DNA of 64,000 nucleotides from Chloroflexota bacterium (GTDB taxonomy: Bacteria > Chloroflexota > Anaerolineae > Aggregatilineales > Phototrophicaceae): positions 1-64,000 of the forward strand of contig JACAER010000027.1 in the NCBI GenBank assembly GCA_013388745.1, given 5' to 3'. Shown here piece by piece: positions 15,227-23,157 of the stretch. Numbering within the stretch: position 1 is the first letter of the stretch; the number at the start of each line of letters is the position of its first letter. Made by a program: the position numbers and the translations under genes. The notes beneath the pieces are model-generated. The model did not search any database, was not told where the DNA came from, and saw only the letters and a program-made list of their open reading frames with translations.

Positions 15227-18022
15227 CTACACCACAATATTGACCTTCGGCTCTGGCGGGCGGCCCGGCGTCACGCGCCCGGCGATAAAAATCACCTTCT
15301 TGGGCGCGCCACCGTTCAGCGCGCGCTTCGCCCCGTCGCTTTCCAGCGCCAGCCGCTTGGCCTCGGCTTCGCTGATGTCCACCGGCACGCTGATGCGCGC
15401 CACCACTTTGCTGCCGATCTGCACCACCAGCACCGTCTCTTCGACGGCGGCCTTGCTTTCATCATAGCGCGGCCACGCCTGCTGATGAATACTGTATGGC
15501 AGCCCCATCTTCGCCCACAGCTCCTCAGTGATATGCGGCGTGATCGGCGCCATCAGCAGCAGCATGTTTTGCACGGCCCCATGCCACGCCTGGCCGCTCA
15601 ACCCATCGGCTTTAATGGCGTCGCGCAGCGTATTTTTCAGCGTCATCAGCGCCGCCACCGCCGTGTTAAAGCTGAAATCGGTCATCGACTTGCTCACTTT
15701 GGCGATGGTCTGATGCAGCGCGCGCTCAATGTCGCGTTCGACAGCAGCGTTACCCTCGCCGGTCGGCGCGCCGGCGTGTACCATATCCCAGACCTCGTTC
15801 AGCCAGCGCACCACGCCCTGAATATTCTTGCTGTTCCACGGGCCGCCCTGCGACCAATCGAAGCCGAACATCATATAGGCGCGCACCGTATCCGCGCCAT
15901 ACTGCTTGACCAGCTCATCCGGGTTAACGACATTGCCCTTGCTCTTGGACATGCGCTGAATATCCAGATGATGCTTCAGTTGGTTCACGTTGTTCGGCCC
16001 CGGAATGTCCGGGATGCTGATTTCGGCGTCCGCCGGCACTTCCACCACGCGCAGATCGCCGCCGCCCACGTGCACATGCAGCACATTTTCCACGCGCTTC
16101 ATGATCTCGCCCATCACCTGATTCTCGCCGACCCCCATCGAACCAGGCGCCACCACCGCGACTTTTTTGGCGAACAGCTTGCCCTGCTTGAACGTACCCG
16201 TCGCCATAATCGTGTGGCCGGGGCGTTCCTCGCCCAGAATCTGTCCCTGATTGCGCAGTTGCAGCATCGGCTCGCCCAGATCGGGCATCGTCCTGCCATG
16301 CTGTTTGGCGATCGCGATGGCTTTGTCGAACATGCCCAGATCGCGCATCGCTTTGGCGAACCAGCGCGCATACAGTAAATGCATCGTCGCGTGTTCCGCC
16401 CCGCCCGTATACGTGTCCACGGGCAGCCAGTAGGCGGCTTCTTCGGCATCGAAGGGCGCGGCGCTGTAGTTGGGCGACAGGTAGCGATACCAGTACCACG
16501 ACGAACACATAAACGTGTCCATCGTGTCCGTTTCGCGCCGCGCCGGATTCTCATCGCTGTCATACGTATTGACGAACGCCGCGTGCTGACTCAGCGGATT
16601 GCCCACGCCCGTGATCTGCACGTCAATCGGCAGTTCCACCGGCAGTTGATCCTCGCGCACCGCCTCGATACCGCCGTCCGCGCGGAAAATTATCGGAATC
16701 GGCGCCCCCCAGTAACGCTGGCGCGAGATCAGCCAGTCGCGCAGGCGGTAGTTCACCGCTTCCTTGCCGATACCATTTTTCTCCAGATAGTCCAGCGCCG
16801 CGGCGATAGCCGGGCTTTTGCGCCCCTTTTGCCCATTATGGGCGATGCCATTAATCGGCCCGCTGTTGACCATGATCCCTGCGCCGTCGTAAGCCGCGCT
16901 CATCGTGGCCGGGTCGGGCACGCTGTCCGCGCCCTCCGGCTGCACGACCGCCACAATGTCCAGCCCGAACTGGCGCGCGAATTCAAAGTCGCGCTGGTCG
17001 CCGTAGGGCACCGCCATGATCGCGCCGCTGCCATACGTGCTCAGCACGTAATCGGCAATCCAGATCGGGATGCGCGCCTGATTCACGGGATTAACGGCAT
17101 ACGCGCCGGTAAAGACGCCCGTCTTTTCGCGCGCTTCCGCCTGACGTTCCAGTTCGGTGGCTTTGGCCGTCTGCGCCACATAAGCCTGTACCGCCGCCTG
17201 CTGCTCCGGCGTCGTGATTTTGCTCACCAGCGCATGTTCCGGCGCCAGCACCATAAACGTCGCGCCCCACAGCGTATCCGGGCGTGTCGTATAGATCAGA
17301 ATCGCGTCGCCGCCTTCCGTATAGAAGGTCACGTGCGCGCCTTCGCTCTTGCCGATCCAGTTGGTCTGCATGATCTTGATCGGCTCCGGCCAATCCAGAC
17401 GATCAAAGTTCAGCATTTCGTCGCGATAGCGCGTATAGCGGAAGAACCACTGCGTCATCTTCTTCTGAATGACCGGCTGGCCCAGCCGCTCATCTTTGCC
17501 GTCGATGACCTGTTCGTTGGCCAGCACCGTTTGCAGCGCATCCGACCAATTGACGACCGCTTCGCCGCGATACGCCAGATCGTTTTCGAAGAAGCGCTTG
17601 AAGAACCACTCCGTCCATTTGTAGTAGGCCGGGTCGCTGCTCACCGCTTCCCGCTGCCAATCGAACATCGCCCCCATACTGCGCAGTTGTTTGCGCATCC
17701 GCTCGATGTTGGCATACGTCCAGGTCGCCGGATGCACCCCGCGCGAGATCGCCGCCTGCTCGGCAGGCAGCCCGAAGGCGTCGAAACCCATCGGGAACAG
17801 CACGTTATAGCCCTGCATCCGCATGAAACGCGCGCGCGCGTCGCTGGGCGTCATGGCGAACCAGTGGCCGATGTGCAGATCGCCGCTGGGGTACGGCAGC
17901 ATCGTCAGCGCGTAGTGTTTGGGCTTGCTCCAATCCACTGTGGAGCGATACAGTTGATCGGCCTCCCAGCGCTGCTGCCATCGGGGTTCGATCGTCTGGG
18001 GATTATACTTTTGCTCGCTCAT
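15227..18022 (-). CDS. leuS: Leucyl-tRNA synthetase
   Basis: 931 residues, a somewhat long bacterial LeuRS. It charges tRNA-Leu with leucine. Class I signatures are clear: the HIGH motif in PSGDLHIGHWFAMTPSDA near residue 45, the LeuRS-type NVLFPMGFDAFGLPAEQAAI, the editing-domain block GAIMAVPYGDQRDFEFA, and KMSKS as RMSKSKGNVVNPDELV near residue 690. A segment of about 95 residues before KMSKS (near 580-680) is longer than in most bacterial LeuRS. The ATG at 18020-18022 follows GAGGAAGGGAATC. The 5' leader holds a T-box-like structure (18122-18230), and tRNA-Leu(UAA) lies about 1.2 kb upstream. Confidence 0.96.
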   Translation of the reverse strand: MSEQKYNPQTIEPRWQQRWEADQLYRSTVDWSKPKHYALTMLPYPSGDLHIGHWFAMTPSDARARFMRMQGYNVLFPMGFDAFGLPAEQAAISRGVHPATWTYANIERMRKQLRSMGAMFDWQREAVSSDPAYYKWTEWFFKRFFENDLAYRGEAVVNWSDALQTVLANEQVIDGKDERLGQPVIQKKMTQWFFRYTRYRDEMLNFDRLDWPEPIKIMQTNWIGKSEGAHVTFYTEGGDAILIYTTRPDTLWGATFMVLAPEHALVSKITTPEQQAAVQAYVAQTAKATELERQAEAREKTGVFTGAYAVNPVNQARIPIWIADYVLSTYGSGAIMAVPYGDQRDFEFARQFGLDIVAVVQPEGADSVPDPATMSAAYDGAGIMVNSGPINGIAHNGQKGRKSPAIAAALDYLEKNGIGKEAVNYRLRDWLISRQRYWGAPIPIIFRADGGIEAVREDQLPVELPIDVQITGVGNPLSQHAAFVNTYDSDENPARRETDTMDTFMCSSWYWYRYLSPNYSAAPFDAEEAAYWLPVDTYTGGAEHATMHLLYARWFAKAMRDLGMFDKAIAIAKQHGRTMPDLGEPMLQLRNQGQILGEERPGHTIMATGTFKQGKLFAKKVAVVAPGSMGVGENQVMGEIMKRVENVLHVHVGGGDLRVVEVPADAEISIPDIPGPNNVNQLKHHLDIQRMSKSKGNVVNPDELVKQYGADTVRAYMMFGFDWSQGGPWNSKNIQGVVRWLNEVWDMVHAGAPTGEGNAAVERDIERALHQTIAKVSKSMTDFSFNTAVAALMTLKNTLRDAIKADGLSGQAWHGAVQNMLLLMAPITPHITEELWAKMGLPYSIHQQAWPRYDESKAAVEETVLVVQIGSKVVARISVPVDISEAEAKRLALESDGAKRALNGGAPKKVIFIAGRVTPGRPPEPKVNIVV

Positions 18023-18121
18023 CGTTGTTCGTCGATTCCCTTCCTCATGCTAACAGGCGAAAATTGTACCACGCACAAGCATTTGCGCGTGAGTGAGTCG
18101 TCAGTTGTCGAGAAAAGTGGA

Positions 18122-18230
18122 AAAGACGGGGGAGCGCGGTTACGCCCTACCCAAGAGAAGAGCGGATGCCTGCCTGCATCCGGCTGAAGGAGTACTGAGA
18201 AGTTTGCATTCTATCCATAGATGTCCTCCT
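18122..18230 (-). promoter_or_regulatory. Candidate T-box-like leader of leuS
   Basis: On the minus strand, in order: a stem AGGAG...CTCCT enclosing CTC-A, a possible leucine specifier codon followed by a purine; a perfect 7-bp hairpin CGGATGC/GCATCCG with a 6-nt loop (18163-18182), in the place of stem III; a linker; then AGGGCGTAACCGCG (18135-18148) and CGTCTTT (18122-18128). The T-box consensus is AGGGUGGNACCGCG...CGUCCCU. The match is 12 of 14 in the first part, and the second part can still pair by G-U, but the UGG that reads the tRNA CCA end is CGU here. No clear terminator follows. This is a divergent or decaying T-box, or a chance resemblance. Confidence 0.45.
18147..18218 (-). CDS. 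Possible 23-residue leader ORF upstream of leuS
   Basis: An ATG at 18216-18218 has a perfect AGGAGG ribosome site 6 nt upstream and opens a 23-codon frame (MDRMQTSQYS...GIRSSLG) ending in TAG. It contains a single leucine codon, so it is not a classical leucine attenuator peptide. The AGGAGG may instead be the 5' arm of the RNA stem described for the T-box-like leader. Tentative. Confidence 0.25.
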   Translation of the reverse strand: MDRMQTSQYSFSRMQAGIRSSLG

Positions 18231-18249
18231 AAAACGAGAGAACATGCAC

Positions 18250-18278
18250 AGCATAGCACAAAACCCGCCGCCTGTACA
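18250..18278 (-). promoter_or_regulatory. Promoter of leuS leader transcript
   Basis: On the minus strand TGTACA (18273-18278), 17 bp, then TATGCT (18250-18255). It would start the transcript just before the T-box-like leader, giving a 5' UTR of about 220 nt. A closer TACAAT at 18063-18068 could be an alternative start. Confidence 0.5.
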
Positions 18279-18341
18279 GACTCCCGCCCGCGCCAAAATG
18301 GTATTTTCCGCCGCGCCTGTTTTGCGTTAGACTCGACGCTT

Positions 18342-19139
18342 ATGACACACCAACTCCCCCAAATCACACCCGGCGCCGAACCATTTTTTTATAAGGCAGA
18401 GAGCAGCGCCGCCTGCCTATGTTTGCACGGATTCACCGCCGCGCCCGATGAAATGCGCTGGTTCGGCCATGCCCTGGCGCAGCAGGGCATCAGCACCTAT
18501 GGGCCGCGCCATGCAGGGCACGGCGTCGATTATCATGATCTGGCGCGGATGCGCTGGCAGGATTGGTATCTGGGCGCGCTGGACGCTTATCACCTGCTGC
18601 GTCAGCAGTATGCGCAGGTCTTCGTCGCCGGCCTGTCGATGGGCGGGCTGCTCAGCCTGATGGTGGCCGCGACTGTACCGGTGGCCGGCGTGGTGGTGAT
18701 GGCGGCGCCCTTCGTCGTCAACGATTGGAAGCTGGAGGCCACACACTGGCTAAAGTTCGCCCTGCCCTTCAGCAAACAGCCCGACATCAGCGATCTGCCG
18801 CAGCGCATCCGCCAGGAACAAGCGCGGCGCGGCATGCCGGTCGTTGGGCGGGTGCGTTATGATGACTGGTCTACGGCGGCGGCGGCAGAACTGCATACCG
18901 TGATGCTGCGCGCGGCGGATTGTCTGCCGCATGTCAGCGCGCCCGTGTTGACTATTTATTCGCAGGGCGACCAGACTGTGCCGCCCAAAAACGCCGCTTT
19001 TCTGCAAGCGCATATCGGCAGCAAAATTCTGGAGCAGCATGTGCTGCAAAAAAGCGATCATGTGCTGACGCAGGACAGCGAGTGCGACACAGTGTTCGCG
19101 CTGGCGGCGGCCTTCGTGCGGCGGCAGGCGGGGTTATAG
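18342..19139 (+). CDS. Alpha/beta-hydrolase, carboxylesterase Est30-like
   Basis: 265 residues from the ATG at 18342. The open frame extends upstream to 18093, but that stretch overlaps the leuS leader and has no coding look. The HGFTA oxyanion loop, the nucleophile elbow AGLSMGGLLSL, and the late Asp (SQGDQTVPP) and His (KSDHVLTQD) form the Ser-Asp-His triad of carboxylesterases that cleave short-chain esters. The terminator between this gene and tRNA-Leu is oriented for the tRNA but could stop both transcripts. Confidence 0.85.
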   Translation: MTHQLPQITPGAEPFFYKAESSAACLCLHGFTAAPDEMRWFGHALAQQGISTYGPRHAGHGVDYHDLARMRWQDWYLGALDAYHLLRQQYAQVFVAGLSMGGLLSLMVAATVPVAGVVVMAAPFVVNDWKLEATHWLKFALPFSKQPDISDLPQRIRQEQARRGMPVVGRVRYDDWSTAAAAELHTVMLRAADCLPHVSAPVLTIYSQGDQTVPPKNAAFLQAHIGSKILEQHVLQKSDHVLTQDSECDTVFALAAAFVRRQAGL

Positions 19140-19148
19140 ACAGCAAAA

Positions 19149-19167
19149 AAGCGCTGCCGCAGCGCTT
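19149..19167 (-). terminator. Terminator of tRNA-Leu
   Basis: An 8-bp perfect stem AAGCGCTG/CAGCGCTT (19149-19156, 19160-19167) with a 3-nt loop. On the minus strand a TTTT run follows, directly behind the tRNA. It also lies just past the stop of the rightward esterase. Confidence 0.8.
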
Positions 19168-19172
19168 GCTTG

Positions 19173-19255
19173 TGGGGCAGGTGGGACTCGAACCCACACG
19201 CTCGTGAGAGCAGAAGATTTTAAGTCTCCGTCGGCTGCCATTTCGACACTGCCCC
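19173..19255 (-). tRNA. tRNA-Leu (anticodon UAA)
   Basis: An 83-nt class II tRNA on the minus strand. The acceptor stem GGGGCAG pairs with CTGCCCC, with discriminator A. The D-arm is TCG...CGA, the anticodon stem GGAGA/TCTTC holds the loop CTTAAAA (anticodon TAA, reading UUA), the long variable arm is GCTC-TCAC-GAGC, and the T-arm is GTGGG-TTCGAGT-CCCAC. CCA is not encoded. A good promoter and terminator flank it, so it is a single-gene unit. It is one of the tRNAs that the nearby LeuRS charges. Confidence 0.95.
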
Positions 19256-19286
19256 GCTCATCACCCTGTTGCTTGATGATGCGCCA

Positions 19287-19315
19287 AGTGTAGCAGTATC
19301 CCCCTACAGCGTCAA
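19287..19315 (-). promoter_or_regulatory. Promoter of tRNA-Leu
   Basis: On the minus strand TTGACG (19310-19315), exactly 17 bp, then TACACT (19287-19292), about 32 bp upstream of the mature 5' end. The rest of 19316-19568 is gene-free; it holds a rightward TTGACA near 19413 and a TAGAAT near 19479 that could serve the next gene. Confidence 0.7.
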
Positions 19316-19568
19316 CCATGTCTCGCATGTACGATTGTGGGTAGCGAGGGCGATTGCATGATCATGCGCAATAACCGACCCCGATCTCCCCGTCCCGCTT
19401 TCCACGCAAGCAGTTGACAGGGGGAGCAAAGACGAAAATACACGCGCATATATGCCTCGTGAATCGCCCGCTTTGTTGTAGAATCAAGTATGCTGTGCGC
19501 AAGACGCAGAAAATCGCTGGGATACGCTGCTGCGGCTGACCCTTGTTCGTTATTTGTGGGGGCCTTCT

Positions 19569-20441
19569 ATGTCATCTGATCGTTATGCACAACTGATTCG
19601 CTATGTGCGGCTGGCGCGCGGGCTGGAAGCAGAAGGCTTCTACGGCGTGGCCAAACTGCTGTGGGGGTTGGCCTTCGCCGACGAAATCCGCGCCAGCAGC
19701 GCCGAGCCGCTGCCGCGCCCGCACACCACGCTCGACAGCGAGCTTTCCGCCCTTATCGATTCGCTGCGCGCCTCGCAGAAGCCCGAAATCATCGCCGCGC
19801 TCGAACGCGGACAGCAGGCCGCGCGCGAAAACCACCCCGTCACCTATGAGGATGTGCCAGAGGTGGCCGTCTGCCGTTACTGCGGCCAATTGTTTCTGGG
19901 GCACACGCCCGAACAGTGCCCGGCCTGCGGCGCCGCGCATCTGACCTTTCGCCAGTTTCGCCCTGTCTATTATTTCGACCCGCTCACGCCGCCCCAGGCC
20001 TTGGCCGCGCTGGAAAACGGCCCGCAGCACATTCAGCGCGCGTTAGACGGCTTCAGCGCCCAACAGATGACGCAGCCGCCCGCGCCCAATGAGTGGTCGG
20101 CGCGCGATCTGCTGTGGCATCTGCTGATCGCGCAGGAACTGCTGCGTGTGCGCGCCGAAAAAATACTCGACGAGCATAACCCGCTGCTGGAGGGCGTCGC
20201 CGCCTGGGATATGACCAGCCAGCAAGCCCTGCCGGCGGGCGAAATCTGGGAACGCTACCGCGAATCGCGCCAGGCCACGCTGGAACGGCTGCGCGCGGCG
20301 GGAGACGCCTGGTGGCGCACCGGCTGGCACAGCGAGTTCGGCAGCGTCACGCTGCTCGATCAGGCGACATATTTCGCGCGCCACGAACACATGCATCTGG
20401 GTCAGTTCGCGCAGATTCGCCACGCCGTCCTCAAACGTTAG
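19569..20441 (+). CDS. DinB-family protein with central rubredoxin-like zinc ribbon
   Basis: 290 residues from the ATG at 19569 (GGGGG 7 nt upstream). The N-terminus (about 1-100) is helical, with FYGVAKLLWGLAFADEIRAS reminiscent of a rubrerythrin half. It is followed by a CRYCGQLFLGHTPEQCPACG zinc ribbon (about 108-128) and a C-terminal DinB/YfiT four-helix domain (about 150-290). The DinB metal-site histidines appear in DLLWHLLIAQ and FARHEHMHLGQF. DinB proteins are often thiol-dependent transferases or of unknown role. The AlkZ-like gene starts 9 nt downstream, so the two are probably co-transcribed. Confidence 0.75.
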   Translation: MSSDRYAQLIRYVRLARGLEAEGFYGVAKLLWGLAFADEIRASSAEPLPRPHTTLDSELSALIDSLRASQKPEIIAALERGQQAARENHPVTYEDVPEVAVCRYCGQLFLGHTPEQCPACGAAHLTFRQFRPVYYFDPLTPPQALAALENGPQHIQRALDGFSAQQMTQPPAPNEWSARDLLWHLLIAQELLRVRAEKILDEHNPLLEGVAAWDMTSQQALPAGEIWERYRESRQATLERLRAAGDAWWRTGWHSEFGSVTLLDQATYFARHEHMHLGQFAQIRHAVLKR

Positions 20442-20450
20442 GGGCCTGTT

Positions 20451-21527
20451 ATGACCGCCGCCGCATCCCCGATCGGGCTGCGCCGCCTGTATCACCAGCG
20501 CGTCACGCATTCGACGTTTGCCGACGCGGGCGAGGTGGCAGCGTGGTTTGGCGCGCTGCAAGGGCAGGATTACGGCGGCACGAAATGGGCGTTTGGGCTG
20601 CGGTTGCCCGGCAGCAGCGAGGCGGCCATCGAGCAGGCGATCGCGCAGCGCCGCATCATACGCACATGGGCGCTGCGCGGCACGCTGTTTTATGTCGCCG
20701 CCGCCGATATTCACTGGCTGCTGAATCTGGTCGCGCCGCGTCTGATCAGCGGCAACGCACTGCGCTAGCGCCAGCTTGAACTTGACGAGCCGACATTGCA
20801 GCGCGGCAGCGAAATCATCACGGCGGCGCTGGCCGATGGGCAGCACCTCACGCGCACCGACCTGTTCATGATTTTAGAGGCCAATGGCATTTCGACAGCC
20901 GGTCAGCGCGGTTTTTACCTGTTGCAGCGCGCGGGGCTGGAACGCCGTGTGTTCCAGGGGGCGATGCGCGGCAGCGTGACAACCTTTATGGCGCTGCCGC
21001 CCGGCAGCACGCTGTCCAAAGAAGACGTGCTGGCCGAGCTCGCGCGCCGTTATTTCACCAGCCGCGGCCCGGCGACTCTGGCGGATTTTATCCACTGGTC
21101 GGGGCTGCTCACCTCTGAAGCGCGCGCAGGGCTGGAAAGTGTCAAAGCGGCATTGATTGAGGAGAAAATCGACGGCCAATCGTACTGGTGCGCGCCGGAA
21201 ACGCCGCCGCCGCCGCCGCGTTCACTGTATCTGCTGCCGGGCTTCGATGAGTACTATCTGGGCTACAAAGACCGCAGCGCTGTGCTCGATATGCGCTTCG
21301 CCAATGCCATTTGTCCCGGCGGCAACGGCGTGTTTGCCCCCACCACTGTCAGCGGCGGGCAGATTATCGGCACATGGAAGCGCATCGTGAAGAAAAAAGC
21401 GGTGGAAATGACTTTCGCGCCCTTCCGCCCGCTGCGCCCCGACGAGATTCCCGCGCTGAGCGCGGCGGCCCAACGCTTTGGCGCGTTTTTGGGGCTAGAA
21501 GCGCGGGTGAAGTCGGCGACAGATTAG
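20451..21527 (+). pseudogene. AlkZ-like winged-helix DNA-binding gene interrupted by a TAG codon
   Basis: The frame 20451-21527 would encode about 358 residues of the AlkZ/YcaQ (HTH_42) family, which includes DNA glycosylases that unhook interstrand crosslinks. The QxQ catalytic motif is present (LQGQDY, about residue 39), with IRTWALRGTLFYV and the late PGFDEYYLGYKDR typical of the family. An in-frame TAG at 20766-20768 splits it into 105 codons plus a 243-codon remainder that could start at TTG 20796. Sequence on both sides stays in one frame, so one substitution explains the break. It is either a recent pseudogene, two-piece expression, or a sequencing error. Confidence 0.75.
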
Positions 21528-21610
21528 CGCGCACTATCGGTTGGCAGGTTGCGCCGAATCTCGCTACTATTCTGCCTCAGAATTGTTTAAGCATTCAGGA
21601 TAATTTCAAG

Positions 21611-23113
21611 ATGGCTGAAAAGTATCAACAACTGCTGGCGCGCCTGGCCGATGTGCAAAATCTCAATAAAACCGCTGCGGTGCTGGGCTGGGATCAACAG
21701 ACGCAGATGCCGCCCGGCAGCGCCGAACCGCGCGCACATCAACTGGAACTGCTGGCGCGTTTGAGTCACGAGATGTTCGTGAGCGAGGAAACCGCGCGCC
21801 TGCTGCAAGACGCCGCCGCCGAAGTGGCCGGCGCACCCTATGACTCGGTGGAAGCCAGCATGATACGTGTCGTGCAGCAGGACTACGACGATCAGGTCAA
21901 GCTGCCGACCAGTCTGGTTTCGGAAATAGCGCGGGTGACGACGTTGGCACACGAAGTCTGGGCGAAGGCGCGCGCCAACAACGACTTTTTGTCGTTCCGC
22001 GATACGCTGGAAAAAATCTTCGATCTGGCGCAGCAGGCGGCACAGCATCTTGGTTACAAAGAGCATCCCTACGACGCGCTCATCAATCAGTTCGAACGCG
22101 GCATCACCACCGCGCAGGTCAAACAGATTTTCGACGAACATAAGCCGGCGCTGGTCGAACTGGTACACGCCATCGGCAAACACGACAGCGCGGTCAGCGA
22201 CGCGCTGCTGCATCAGGATTTCGATGTCGAGCAGCAGCGCAAATTCAGTGTGGAAGTGGCGACGGCCATCGGTTTCGATTTCCAGCATGGCCGTCTGGAT
22301 ACAGCGGTGCATCCGTTTTGCACCAATTTCGGGCGCGAGGATGTGCGCCTGACGACGCGCTTTGATCCCAAGTACATTGGCTCAGCCTTGTTCGGCACGA
22401 TGCACGAGGCCGGTCACGGCATGTATGAACAGGGCAGCGGCGCGGAACTGGAATATACGCCGCTTTCCGGCGGCACGTCGCTGGCTGTGCATGAATCGCA
22501 GTCGCGCATGTGGGAAAACATGGTCGGGCGCAGCAAGGGCTTCTGGCAGTGGGCGCTGCCCAAAGCGCAGCAGTATTTCCCGCAGCTCGCGCGGGTCGAT
22601 GTGGATACTTTTTACAAGGCGATCAACAAGGTCAAGCGTTCGTTTATCCGTGTGGAAGCCGACGAAGCGACATATAACCTGCATATCATGCTGCGTTTCG
22701 AGATCGAAACCGGGCTGCTGGAAGGCAAGATCAAGGTAGCCGATCTGCCGGAAGAATGGAACGCGCGCTTCGAAAGTTATCTGGGCGTTGTGCCGCCCAA
22801 CGATACGCTCGGCGTGCTCCAGGATGTTCACTGGTCGTCGGGACTGATCGGCTACTTCGCCACCTATGCGCTGGGGAACATGCTGGCCGCGCAGTATTAT
22901 AATCGCGCGCTGCAAGCGCATCCCGGCATCCCGGACGAGATCGCTTCGGGCAAGTTCGATACGCTGCTCGGTTGGCTGCGCAGCAATATTCACGAGCATG
23001 GGCGCAAATACACTTCTGACGAACTGACGCGCCGCATTACGGGCGAGTCGATTCAGTCGCGGGATTATATACAGTATCTCCAGACCAAGTACAGCGCGCT
23101 GTACGGTCTCTAA
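21611..23113 (+). CDS. M32 family metallocarboxypeptidase (thermostable carboxypeptidase 1 type)
   Basis: 500 residues, the normal M32 length. It removes C-terminal amino acids using a metal held by HEAGHGMYEQG (HEXXH). Family motifs DQQTQMPPGSAEPRA, HPFCTNFGREDVRLTTRF, HESQSRMWENM and FIRVEADEATYNLHIMLRFE (the IRxxAD block) are all present. The ATG at 21611 has TTCAGGATAATTTCAAG upstream; the open frame extends further 5' but overlaps the previous gene. A hairpin that includes the stop codon ends the transcript. Confidence 0.95.
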   Translation: MAEKYQQLLARLADVQNLNKTAAVLGWDQQTQMPPGSAEPRAHQLELLARLSHEMFVSEETARLLQDAAAEVAGAPYDSVEASMIRVVQQDYDDQVKLPTSLVSEIARVTTLAHEVWAKARANNDFLSFRDTLEKIFDLAQQAAQHLGYKEHPYDALINQFERGITTAQVKQIFDEHKPALVELVHAIGKHDSAVSDALLHQDFDVEQQRKFSVEVATAIGFDFQHGRLDTAVHPFCTNFGREDVRLTTRFDPKYIGSALFGTMHEAGHGMYEQGSGAELEYTPLSGGTSLAVHESQSRMWENMVGRSKGFWQWALPKAQQYFPQLARVDVDTFYKAINKVKRSFIRVEADEATYNLHIMLRFEIETGLLEGKIKVADLPEEWNARFESYLGVVPPNDTLGVLQDVHWSSGLIGYFATYALGNMLAAQYYNRALQAHPGIPDEIASGKFDTLLGWLRSNIHEHGRKYTSDELTRRITGESIQSRDYIQYLQTKYSALYGL

Positions 23114-23138
23114 GCCCCTGGCGGGGAGAGACTTGTTT
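23106..23138 (+). terminator. Terminator overlapping the M32 stop codon
   Basis: GTCTCT-AAG-CCCC pairs with GGGG-AGAGAC (23106-23132) around TGGC, followed by TTGTTT. The stop codon lies in the 5' arm. The convergent CAP-domain gene ends 20 nt further on. Confidence 0.55.
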
Positions 23139-23157
23139 GTCCACGCTGGCCGCGATT

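Noticed and set aside
16379-18187. 602-codon plus-strand frame opposite leuS
   Set aside because: Shadow of leuS; the composition is Arg/His-rich with no domain pattern.
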